This document shows positions 6,713-12,785 of a stretch of DNA of 12,785 nucleotides, piece by piece; position 1 is the first letter of the stretch; the number at the start of each line of letters is the position of its first letter. Made by a program: the position numbers and the translations under genes. The DNA is from Burkholderia sp. GTDB lineage: Bacteria; Pseudomonadota; Gammaproteobacteria; Burkholderiales; Burkholderiaceae. The stretch spans positions 1 to 12,785 of the forward strand of contig JAQGMD010000245.1 of NCBI GenBank assembly GCA_028292565.1. The letters run 5' to 3'. The notes under the pieces were generated by a model. It made no database searches, was not told the origin of the DNA, and saw only the letters and a program-made list of their open reading frames with translations.

Positions 6713-7753
6713 TCAGAGCACGATGGTCTGCGCTTCGCCTTCCTCGCGTGCGCGGATTTCGCCGATGCGGCTGACCTGCTCGCCTGCCGCTTTCAAATGG
6801 GCGATCGCCGCATCCGCATTCTCCTGCGATACGATCACAACCATCCCGATGCCGCAGTTGAAGACGCGGTGCATTTCCGCATCCTCCACACCGCCATGCT
6901 GCTGCAACCACGTAAACAACGGCGGCATGGTCCAGGCTTCGCGATGCAGTACTGCCGTCAGGTTATCGCGCAATACGCGCGGCACGTTTTCGACCAGCCC
7001 GCCGCCGGTGATATGCGCCATGCCTTTGACTTCCAGCGTCTCCATCAGTGCCAGCAGCGGCTTGACGTAGATACGCGTCGGTTCCATCAGTACGTCGGCC
7101 AGCCTGCGGCCGTGGAAGTCCGCGTTCAGGTCCGGCTTGGCGACCTCGATGATCTTGCGCACCAGCGAGTAGCCGTTGGAATGCGCGCCGGAAGATGCCA
7201 GTCCCAGTACAACGTCGCCGGGGATGATCTTGCTGCCGTCGATGATCTTGGATTTTTCCACCGCGCCCACCGCGAAACCGGCCAGGTCGTATTCGCCATC
7301 CGGATACATGCTCGGCATTTCGGCAGTTTCGCCGCCGATCAGCGCGCAGCCAGCCTGCTCGCAACCGGTCGCAATGCCCTTGACGACATCGGTAGCGGCC
7401 GCTACGTCGAGCTTGCCGCAAGCGAAGTAATCGAGGAAAAACAGGGGTTCGGCCCCCTGCACCAGAATATCGTTGACGCTCATCGCGACCAGGTCGATGC
7501 CAACCGTGTCGTGCTTTTTCAGATGGAAGGCCAGCTTCAGCTTGGTGCCAACGCCATCGGTGCCGGAAACGAGAACCGGATCCTTGTATTTCTTGCTGAT
7601 CTCGAAAAGGGCGCCGAAACCGCCGATACCGCCCAGGACGCCCTCACGCATGGTGCGTTTTGCAAGCGGTTTGATCGCTTCGACCAGGGCATCCCCTGCT
7701 TCGATGTCGACCCCGGCGTCGCGGTAGGATAGGGAAACGTTAGAAGAACTCAT
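6713..7753 (-). CDS. purM: Phosphoribosylformylglycinamidine cyclo-ligase (AIR synthetase)
   Basis: PurM converts FGAM to aminoimidazole ribotide with ATP, the fifth step of purine synthesis, in the cytoplasm. The 346-residue product matches the usual length (about 345). Family signatures include the opening [17 protein letters not shown] (8-24), [10 protein letters not shown] (64-73), [19 protein letters not shown] (91-109), GGETAEMP (140-147) and [13 protein letters not shown] (185-197). The ATG at 7753 gives the standard [14 protein letters not shown] start; the frame is open for 20 more codons upstream, but that stretch crosses the inverted repeat of the spacer and is not family-like. No obvious Shine-Dalgarno precedes the start. 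It is a single-gene unit ending at the shared terminator, divergent from the PerM-family gene. Confidence 0.97.
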   Translation of the reverse strand: MSSSNVSLSYRDAGVDIEAGDALVEAIKPLAKRTMREGVLGGIGGFGALFEISKKYKDPVLVSGTDGVGTKLKLAFHLKKHDTVGIDLVAMSVNDILVQGAEPLFFLDYFACGKLDVAAATDVVKGIATGCEQAGCALIGGETAEMPSMYPDGEYDLAGFAVGAVEKSKIIDGSKIIPGDVVLGLASSGAHSNGYSLVRKIIEVAKPDLNADFHGRRLADVLMEPTRIYVKPLLALMETLEVKGMAHITGGGLVENVPRVLRDNLTAVLHREAWTMPPLFTWLQQHGGVEDAEMHRVFNCGIGMVVIVSQENADAAIAHLKAAGEQVSRIGEIRAREEGEAQTIVL

Positions 7754-7776
7754 GATGTGAATAGTGGCAGAGGCGG

Positions 7777-7825
7777 TAAAATAGACGGTTTGAGGCGAAA
7801 TTCGCCCGACCAAACCGCTATTTTA
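7777..7825. promoter_or_regulatory. Long inverted repeat in the purM/PerM-family divergent spacer
   Basis: TAAAATAGACGGTTTG (7777-7792) is the inverted partner of CAAACCGCTATTTTA (7811-7825): 15 pairs with one bulged A. Nested inside is a second small palindrome, GGCGAA/TTCGCC (7794-7806). CAAACCG occurs again at 7827-7833. The outer ends read TAAAAT inwards on each strand, a good -10 hexamer, but I found no matching -35 for either. It could be a dimeric operator, an overlapping pair of promoters, or a leader hairpin for one gene. Confidence 0.6.
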
Positions 7826-7854
7826 ACAAACCGATCGATACCTCCCCCCAATTC

Positions 7855-8940
7855 ATGCCTTTTTCTTTGACTTCAGAGCAAAAACAGACCCTCCTGTGGC
7901 TCGGGCTGGGGATTGCGCTGGTCGCATTGCTGGTGCTGCTGGGCCCCATCCTGGCGCCATTTATCGCCGCCGCGATCCTTGCGTATGCGTTGAATCCCGC
8001 AGTCGACGCGCTGTCATCGAAACGCATAGGGAAATTCGCGATACCCCGCGCGCTGGCGGTCATCGTGGTCATGCTGCTGCTGGCGGCCGCGTTATTGGCG
8101 CTGGTTTTGATCGTCATCCCGGTCGTTCAGAAGGAAATCCCGCTGTTGCGCGACCAGATTCCGGTCCTGCTTGCGAAGGCCCACGCGGCCCTTGCGCCCC
8201 GGCTGCAGGCGCTGGGCATCAATGTCCCGATGGACAGCGAAGGCATCAGGGCTCTCGTGACCGAATATTTCAGCACCAGTGGTGACGCAATCTGGAGTAC
8301 CGTGCTGGCGTCTGCAAGAGTAGGCGGCGTGGCCGTATTGGGCTGGCTTGTCAATGCACTACTGATTCCGGTGGTCTTGTTTTACCTGTTGATGGATTGG
8401 CATTCCCTCCTGGCCCACCTGCGCAACGCGGTTCCCCGCCGCTGGGTCGGCAAGACACTGGAGATGGCCCGCGAAACCGACGGCCTGCTGGCCCAGTACC
8501 TGCGCGGCCAGCTGGCCGTGATGCTGGTGCTGTCTGTCTATTATTCGGTGGCGCTGGCGATCGCGGGCTTCGATGTTGCACTACCGGTGGGGATCATCAC
8601 CGGCTTACTGGTATTTATTCCCTACCTCGGCTTTGGATTGGGCCTGATGCTGGCCCTTATCTCAGCCGTCCTGCAGTTCGACGGACTGCAAGGATTGATC
8701 GCGGTCGCGATTATTTATGGCCTGGGCCAGGTGCTTGAAAGCTTTATCCTTACGCCGCGCCTCGTAGGTGAACGAATCGGCTTGCACCCGGTGACCGTTA
8801 TCTTCGCGTTGCTCGCGTTCGGTCAATTGTTCGGTTTTGCCGGCGTGCTGCTCGCCCTGCCCGCCACCGCTGTCGTATCGGTCGCGCTCAGGCATCTGCG
8901 TGCCCAGTATGTCGACAGCAGTTTCTACAGGCAGTCGTGA
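7855..8940 (+). CDS. AI-2E/PerM-family membrane transporter
   Basis: This 361-residue inner-membrane protein belongs to the AI-2E exporter (PerM/UPF0118) family, whose members include TqsA, E. coli PerM and Na+/H+ antiporter-like proteins; the substrate here cannot be told. Membrane segments lie at about 13-48 (two helices), 65-90, 157-180, 219-238, 241-275, 279-298 and 310-345, with a hydrophilic region at about 92-155. Family signatures near the C-terminus are LLVFIPYLGFGLG (251-263) and ILTPRLVGERIGLHP (298-312), followed by FGFAGVLLALP (326-336). The ATG at 7855 is chosen for the MPFSLTSEQKQTLLW start. Oddly, the bases before it are CCTCCCCCCA, the opposite of a Shine-Dalgarno. In E. coli perM also lies in the neighbourhood of hda and purM, so the grouping appears old (recalled knowledge). 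Confidence 0.9.
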   Translation: MPFSLTSEQKQTLLWLGLGIALVALLVLLGPILAPFIAAAILAYALNPAVDALSSKRIGKFAIPRALAVIVVMLLLAAALLALVLIVIPVVQKEIPLLRDQIPVLLAKAHAALAPRLQALGINVPMDSEGIRALVTEYFSTSGDAIWSTVLASARVGGVAVLGWLVNALLIPVVLFYLLMDWHSLLAHLRNAVPRRWVGKTLEMARETDGLLAQYLRGQLAVMLVLSVYYSVALAIAGFDVALPVGIITGLLVFIPYLGFGLGLMLALISAVLQFDGLQGLIAVAIIYGLGQVLESFILTPRLVGERIGLHPVTVIFALLAFGQLFGFAGVLLALPATAVVSVALRHLRAQYVDSSFYRQS

Positions 8941-8974
8941 GGCACTGAAAAGAATCAAACATGAAGAATCAGAC

Positions 8975-9661
8975 ATGAGGCAGTTGTTGCTCGATCTGGG
9001 CGCGGACAAGCCGCAGACCCTGGATAATTTCGTGGCGGGACAGAATGAGGAGCTGCTGCAGCTTCTGCTGCGCTTTGTGCAGCGCGCACCAAATACGTCG
9101 AATGAACGTTTCGTCTACCTGTGGGGCGAGCCCGGCGCCGGCAAGTCGCATCTCTTGCAGGCATTGGCAAATGCACCAGATGCGCGCTATATTCCAGCCG
9201 ATGCAAACCTGGATGCGTTTTTGTTCAATAGTGAAGCGACGCTGTATCTGATGGATGACTGCGACCGGCTCTCGCCGGATTCCCAGATCGCCGCCTTCGC
9301 CTTGTACAACCAGGTGCGTGAAAACGCCGGCTTGCTGGTGGCGGCAGGCGCCCTGCCCCCGGCGCGACTCAAACTCCGCGAGGATTTGCGGACACGTCTG
9401 GGCTGGGGTTTGATCTATCAGTTGCACGGACTGACCGATGATGAAAAAATTGCAGCGCTGGGGCGTGCCGCGCATTCCCGCGGAATGACCCTGTCGCCCG
9501 GCGTGTTACCCTATCTCATCACGCATTTCCGCCGTGACATGCGGTCCTTGTCGACTATGCTCGATGCGCTGGACCACTATTCACTGGAAACGCAGAGGCC
9601 GATTACCTTGCCGCTCCTGCGCAGCCTGCTGCAACAGGAAGGCGAACCGAAAGCAGAATGA
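8975..9661 (+). CDS. hda: DnaA regulatory inactivator Hda
   Basis: Hda, bound to the DNA-loaded beta clamp, stimulates hydrolysis of DnaA-bound ATP (RIDA) and so prevents re-initiation of replication. The 228-residue product is a short DnaA-like AAA+ protein without the DNA-binding domain IV. It has an N-terminal clamp-binding-like motif QLLLDL (3-8), Walker A GEPGAGKS (51-58), Walker B LYLMDD (90-95), an arginine-finger region REDLRTRLGWG (135-145) and a sensor-2-like FRRDMRSLSTMLDALD (185-200). The ATG at 8975 is in frame and places the clamp motif at the very N-terminus; the nearby ATG at 8961 is in another frame, and the frame upstream is shadow inside the PerM-family gene. It lies 34 nt after that gene and overlaps the next by four bases (ATGA). 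Confidence 0.93.
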   Translation: MRQLLLDLGADKPQTLDNFVAGQNEELLQLLLRFVQRAPNTSNERFVYLWGEPGAGKSHLLQALANAPDARYIPADANLDAFLFNSEATLYLMDDCDRLSPDSQIAAFALYNQVRENAGLLVAAGALPPARLKLREDLRTRLGWGLIYQLHGLTDDEKIAALGRAAHSRGMTLSPGVLPYLITHFRRDMRSLSTMLDALDHYSLETQRPITLPLLRSLLQQEGEPKAE

Positions 9662-10329
9662 ATATCGCATTATTTGACCTCGACCACACCTTGCTGCCGC
9701 TCGATTCCGACTACGAGTGGGGGCAGTTCCTTGTCCGTATCGGAGCCGTGGACGGCGAGGCCTTCGCAAAGCGCAATGCCGCGTTTTACGCGCAGTATGA
9801 AGCGGGAACGCTCGACCCTGTCGAGTATCTCGAATTCGCGCTCAACACGCTGGCGCAGTTTTCCCACAGGCAGTTGAGCGACTGGCACCTGCAGTACATG
9901 GAGGAAGTGATTCGGCCGGCCATCCTGCCCCCGGCTCTCGACCTGGTGAAGCAACATCTGGATGCCGACCACGTGGTTGCCATTGTTACCGCAACCAACC
10001 GCTTCGTCACCGGCCCGATTGCAGAGGCGTTCGGCGTGGCGCATTTGATTGCGGCCGAACCGGAACTGTCGCCGGATGGCCGGATTACCGGCAAGCTGCT
10101 GGGTGTTCCCACCTCAGGCGAAGGCAAAATCCTCCATACGCAAGCCTGGCTCGCCGCCATGGGAAAATCGCTCGGCAGCTTCGAACGCAGCTATTTTTAC
10201 AGCGATTCGCAGAACGATATCCCGCTGCTGTCGGCGGTCACCGACCCGATTGCGACCAATCCGAACGCCCGCTTGAAAGCCCATGCGCAAGCGCACGGCT
10301 GGCCTATCATGAACCTATTCAATGATTAA
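9658..10329 (+). CDS. HAD-superfamily subfamily IB phosphatase (SerB-like)
   Basis: This 223-residue cytoplasmic protein is a Mg-dependent phosphohydrolase of the HAD-IB group, related to phosphoserine phosphatase; the natural substrate is unknown. Motif I is FDLDHTLL with nucleophile D7 and acid/base D9, motif II is the VTATN segment (T111), the motif III lysine is probably K157 in GEGK, and motif IV is YSDSQND (D183, D187). Residues about 15-90 form the helical cap typical of the subfamily. It overlaps hda by ATGA and pcnB by 8 nt, so it is translationally coupled to both. A similar HAD-IB gene often stands between hda and pcnB in Burkholderiales (recalled, not checked). A role in serine synthesis is possible but not supported by its neighbours. 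Confidence 0.88.
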   Translation: MNIALFDLDHTLLPLDSDYEWGQFLVRIGAVDGEAFAKRNAAFYAQYEAGTLDPVEYLEFALNTLAQFSHRQLSDWHLQYMEEVIRPAILPPALDLVKQHLDADHVVAIVTATNRFVTGPIAEAFGVAHLIAAEPELSPDGRITGKLLGVPTSGEGKILHTQAWLAAMGKSLGSFERSYFYSDSQNDIPLLSAVTDPIATNPNARLKAHAQAHGWPIMNLFND

Positions 10330-11713
10330 AAAGTTTATCCGACGCATCCTGGGCGTCAAACCCAACCCGATCGACAATACCAAGCCGGTAATACTCGGCC
10401 CAAAAGATCACAGCATCAATCACGAACTGTTGTCGCCGAACGCGGTTCGCGTTACACAAACCCTGCAGGAAGCCGGATTCAAGGCTTTCATCGTGGGCGG
10501 CGCGGTGCGCGACCTGCTGCTCGACGCCAAGCCGAAAGATTTCGACGTTGCCACCAATGCCACGCCTGAACAGGTGAAACGCCTGTTCCGCCGCGCATTC
10601 ATCATCGGCAAGCGCTTCCAGATCGTCCATGTCATGTTCGGCCAGGAAATCATCGAAGTGACCACCTTCCGCGGGGCATCGGCGGAAGCCTCGCCCAAGG
10701 ACGAACACGGCCGGGTACTGCGCGACAACACCTTTGGCGAGCAGCATGAAGACGCGGTACGCCGCGATTTCACCATCAATGCGATGTACTACGATCCGGC
10801 CACGCGTACGGTATTCGATTATCACCGCGGCACCGAGGACATCCGCAACAAGACATTGCGCATGATCGGCGTGCCCGAGGCGCGGTACCGCGAGGACCCG
10901 GTACGCCTGCTGCGCGTGGTGCGCTTTGCCGCCAAGTTGAACTTCACGATCGATCCGGCCACCCGGGAGCCGATCCAGGTGATGGCGCCCCTGATCAACA
11001 ACGTGCCGGCGGCACGCGTGTTCGATGAGATGCTGAAACTGCTCATGAGCGGACATGCACTGGCCTGTCTCCAGCAATTGCGCAAGGAAGGCTTGCACCA
11101 TGGCCTGCTGCCGCTGCTCGATGTCGTGCTGGAACAGCCGCTCGGCGAAAAATTTGTCACGCTGGCGTTGGCCAATACCGACCAACGCATCCGGCAAGGC
11201 AAAGGCGTATCGCCCGGCTTCCTGTTCGCATCGCTGCTATGGCACCAGGTGGTCGAGAAATGGGTTGCCTACCAGGCGGCCGGCGAGTATCCGATCCCGG
11301 CGCTCCACCTGGCGGCCGACGACGTGCTGAGCACGCAAACCGAGAAACTGGCATTGCAGCGCAGGATAGCCTCCGACATGCGGGACATCTGGGCGATGCA
11401 GCCACGCTTCGACCGGCGCGTGGGCAAGTCACCCTACAAGCTGCTCGAGCATCCGCGTTTCCGCGCGGGGTACGACTTCCTGCTACTGCGATGCGCGTCG
11501 GGTGAAATCGACGAAGAGATCGGCGAATGGTGGACCGATTTCATGGACGCTGACGGCCCCGGCCGGGACGCGCTGCTCACGAAGAAGCCCAGGGCCGAAG
11601 GCGAAGCCCAGGGACCGAAGAAGCGCCGCCGCCGCAGCGGCCGTGGCAAACCGAAAACCGGTTCCGAGGGGGCGCCCTCCGACGATGCGCCGGCAGACGG
11701 CGATACCGCCTGA
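10322..11713 (+). CDS. pcnB: Poly(A) polymerase I
   Basis: PcnB adds 3' poly(A) tails to RNAs and so promotes their decay. The 463-residue product has the class II nucleotidyltransferase head: GGAVRDLLL (59-67), DFD catalytic aspartates (D73, D75), and RRDFTINAM (147-155). RYREDPVRLLRVVRFAAKL (188-206) follows. The segment IIGKRFQIVHVMFG (94-107) fits the signature that separates bacterial poly(A) polymerases from CCA-adding enzymes. The C-terminus ends in a very basic stretch (KKRRRRSGRGKPK, about 433-445), a probable RNA-binding tail, followed by an acidic Ser/Asp/Ala-rich end. The start overlaps the HAD gene by 8 nt and lacks a clear Shine-Dalgarno, consistent with coupling. folK follows after two bases, as also in E. 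coli. Confidence 0.95.
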   Translation: MIKKFIRRILGVKPNPIDNTKPVILGPKDHSINHELLSPNAVRVTQTLQEAGFKAFIVGGAVRDLLLDAKPKDFDVATNATPEQVKRLFRRAFIIGKRFQIVHVMFGQEIIEVTTFRGASAEASPKDEHGRVLRDNTFGEQHEDAVRRDFTINAMYYDPATRTVFDYHRGTEDIRNKTLRMIGVPEARYREDPVRLLRVVRFAAKLNFTIDPATREPIQVMAPLINNVPAARVFDEMLKLLMSGHALACLQQLRKEGLHHGLLPLLDVVLEQPLGEKFVTLALANTDQRIRQGKGVSPGFLFASLLWHQVVEKWVAYQAAGEYPIPALHLAADDVLSTQTEKLALQRRIASDMRDIWAMQPRFDRRVGKSPYKLLEHPRFRAGYDFLLLRCASGEIDEEIGEWWTDFMDADGPGRDALLTKKPRAEGEAQGPKKRRRRSGRGKPKTGSEGAPSDDAPADGDTA

Positions 11714-11715
11714 AC

Positions 11716-12195
11716 ATGGCGGGCGTGCTGGCTTACATCGGGATCGGGTCCAACCTGGGCGACGCCCAGGGAAACGTGCAGCGCGCAATCCTGCGGCTGG
11801 CCAGGTTGCCGGATACCCGGTTAAGCGGACAATCCAGCCTGTTTCGTACCGCGCCGATTGATGCGGGCGGTGACGATTACATTAATGCGGTGGCATGCGT
11901 TGATACCCGATTGACCGCGCCGCAGTTGCTTGAACAGTTGCAGGCGATCGAGCAGGATTTCGGTCGCGAGCGACCGTTTCCAAACGCGCCGCGCACTCTC
12001 GATCTCGACATCCTGCTGTTCGGCCAGCAGACGATCCGGACCCAGTCGTTGACGGTGCCGCATCCGCGTATGACCGAGCGCGCATTCGCGCTCATCCCGC
12101 TGCTGCAGATCGATCCGTTCATTGCGATCCCGGGCAAGGGCCCGGCCCACAGTTTCGTTGCGGGCGTGGCAGGGCAAGCGATCCAGAAATTGTGA
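11716..12195 (+). CDS. folK: 2-amino-4-hydroxy-6-hydroxymethyldihydropteridine pyrophosphokinase
   Basis: FolK (HPPK) transfers pyrophosphate from ATP to 6-hydroxymethyl-dihydropterin in folate synthesis. The 159-residue product matches the usual length (about 160). It shows YIGIGSNLGD (7-16), the conserved Y.NAV motif (55-59), and the HPPK signature FGRERPFPNAPRTLDLDILLFG (82-103) with the Mg-binding aspartates D96 and D98. VPHPRMTERAFAL (114-126) follows. The ATG is two bases after the pcnB stop (TGAAC then ATG), so the two are almost certainly co-translated. It is followed by a DUF486 gene after 7 nt. Confidence 0.96.
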   Translation: MAGVLAYIGIGSNLGDAQGNVQRAILRLARLPDTRLSGQSSLFRTAPIDAGGDDYINAVACVDTRLTAPQLLEQLQAIEQDFGRERPFPNAPRTLDLDILLFGQQTIRTQSLTVPHPRMTERAFALIPLLQIDPFIAIPGKGPAHSFVAGVAGQAIQKL

Positions 12196-12202
12196 GATCC
12201 AG

Positions 12203-12553
12203 ATGACGCAACTTCCGGTGTGGGTGCAGACTGTCGGCTTGCTGACCATGTCGAACATATTCATGACAGTCGCCTGGTACGGGCATTTGAAGAATCTATC
12301 GGGAAAGGCATGGTATATCGCAGCGCTGGTGAGCTGGGCGATCGCGCTGTTCGAATACCTGTTGCAGGTGCCGGCCAATCGTATCGGCTACACTCATTTC
12401 AGCCTGGCCCAACTGAAGATCATGCAGGAGGCGATTACACTTACCATGTTCGTGCCCTTTGCGATGATCTACATGAATCAGCCATTCAAGCTGGATTACA
12501 TTTGGGCAGCCTTGTGCCTGGTCGGTGCCGTCTATTTCATTTTTAGAAGCTGA
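12203..12553 (+). CDS. DUF486 (DMT_6) family small membrane protein
   Basis: This 116-residue protein has four predicted membrane segments (about 8-26, 37-57, 75-92, 97-114) and the conserved features of the DUF486 family, distantly related to drug/metabolite transporters: NIFMTVAWYGHLK (18-30), FEYLLQVPANRIGY (50-63) and LKIMQEAITL (71-80). Its function is not established. The ATG at 12203 has a weak GAGAT-type ribosome site and is 7 nt after folK; the frame remains open upstream within folK but only as a shadow. It may simply ride in the operon. Confidence 0.85.
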   Translation: MTQLPVWVQTVGLLTMSNIFMTVAWYGHLKNLSGKAWYIAALVSWAIALFEYLLQVPANRIGYTHFSLAQLKIMQEAITLTMFVPFAMIYMNQPFKLDYIWAALCLVGAVYFIFRS

Positions 12554-12567
12554 TCTTCAGGTCGCAT

Positions 12568-12785
12568 ATGAGTCTCGAAAAATACAGATACGTAGTGGTC
12601 GAGGGGCCGATCGGAGTGGGGAAAACCACGCTGGTGCGCAAACTCGCCGAGAGCTTCAACGCGCAGACCATGCTCGAACTCCCCGAGGAAAACCCTTTCC
12701 TGGAAAAGTTTTATCGGGATGCGGCGCGCTATGCGTTGCCCACGCAAATGTTCTTCCTGTTCCAGCGCATGAACCAGTTGCGCGA
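12568..12785 (+). CDS. Deoxynucleoside kinase, N-terminal part (cut by window end)
   Basis: The first 72 residues are present. They contain the P-loop EGPIGVGKTT (12-21), the ELPEENPFLEKFY segment (37-49) and the following QMFFLFQRM (60-68). These are typical of the bacterial deoxyadenosine/deoxyguanosine kinase family, which phosphorylates salvaged deoxynucleosides. The ATG at 12568 is preceded by CAGGTCG and lies 14 nt after the DUF486 stop, so it is probably in the same operon. In Burkholderiales panB commonly follows this gene (recalled, outside the window). Confidence 0.9.
   Translation, partial: MSLEKYRYVVVEGPIGVGKTTLVRKLAESFNAQTMLELPEENPFLEKFYRDAARYALPTQMFFLFQRMNQLR

Noticed and set aside
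5766..7070. 434-codon frame overlapping the symporter and running through the terminator into purM
   Set aside because: It is the alternate frame of a real gene, crosses a strong terminator and ends antisense to purM; the product is Arg/His-rich and unlike any family.
6797..7732. 311-codon frame antisense to purM
   Set aside because: Shadow of purM codon bias; no homology-like motifs.
8961..8963. ATG at 8961 as the start of hda
   Set aside because: It is not in the hda frame; the ATG at 8975 is in frame and gives the clamp-binding N-terminus.
10319..11197. 292-codon frame antisense to pcnB
   Set aside because: Shadow frame; no ribosome site and the sequence has the composition of reverse-complemented pcnB.
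1..12785. A new defence, mobile or toxin-antitoxin system
   Set aside because: Every sizeable gene fits a known housekeeping or transport family in expected order; no integrase, transposase, nuclease module or toxin-sized pair was seen.

Overview
The window looks like ordinary chromosome from a betaproteobacterium of the order Burkholderiales, most likely Oxalobacteraceae (Herbaspirillum/Collimonas/Massilia-like). This is inferred from protein flavour, high coding GC, a CTGT-N8-ACAG SOS box before recA, the recA-recX pair, and the order hda / HAD hydrolase / pcnB / folK / deoxynucleoside kinase. Nothing suggests a plasmid, phage, transposon or genomic island. No tRNA, rRNA, CRISPR array or insertion sequence was seen. 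No new multi-gene system was found; the more unusual signals lie in non-coding structures and in one transporter.

Region 1 (1-1950, minus strand) holds the recombination and SOS module. recA has a sigma70-type promoter with an embedded LexA box. recX follows it. A 17-bp RNA hairpin encloses the recX start codon, and a seven-copy tandem repeat begins at the recX stop codon and runs downstream.

Region 2 (1951-6700, plus strand, divergent from recA) is a tight four-gene operon. It encodes an OmpR-family response regulator, its sensor kinase, a 94-residue DUF4212 membrane subunit and a large sodium:solute symporter of the VC_2705 type. The kinase and regulator probably sense the transported solute or a related signal and control the transporter. 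The symporter carries a charged insert of about 130 residues and a perfect EF-hand-like loop. A strong bidirectional terminator closes the operon.

Region 3 (6700-7855) is purM on the minus strand, sharing that terminator. A 101-bp divergent spacer with a long inverted repeat separates it from the next gene.

Region 4 (7855-12785, plus strand) is a closely packed housekeeping run. It contains an AI-2E/PerM-family membrane protein, Hda (replication-initiation control), a HAD-IB phosphatase, PcnB (RNA polyadenylation), FolK (folate synthesis), a DUF486 membrane protein and the start of a deoxynucleoside kinase cut by the window edge. Short gaps or overlaps between most neighbours suggest co-transcription and translational coupling.
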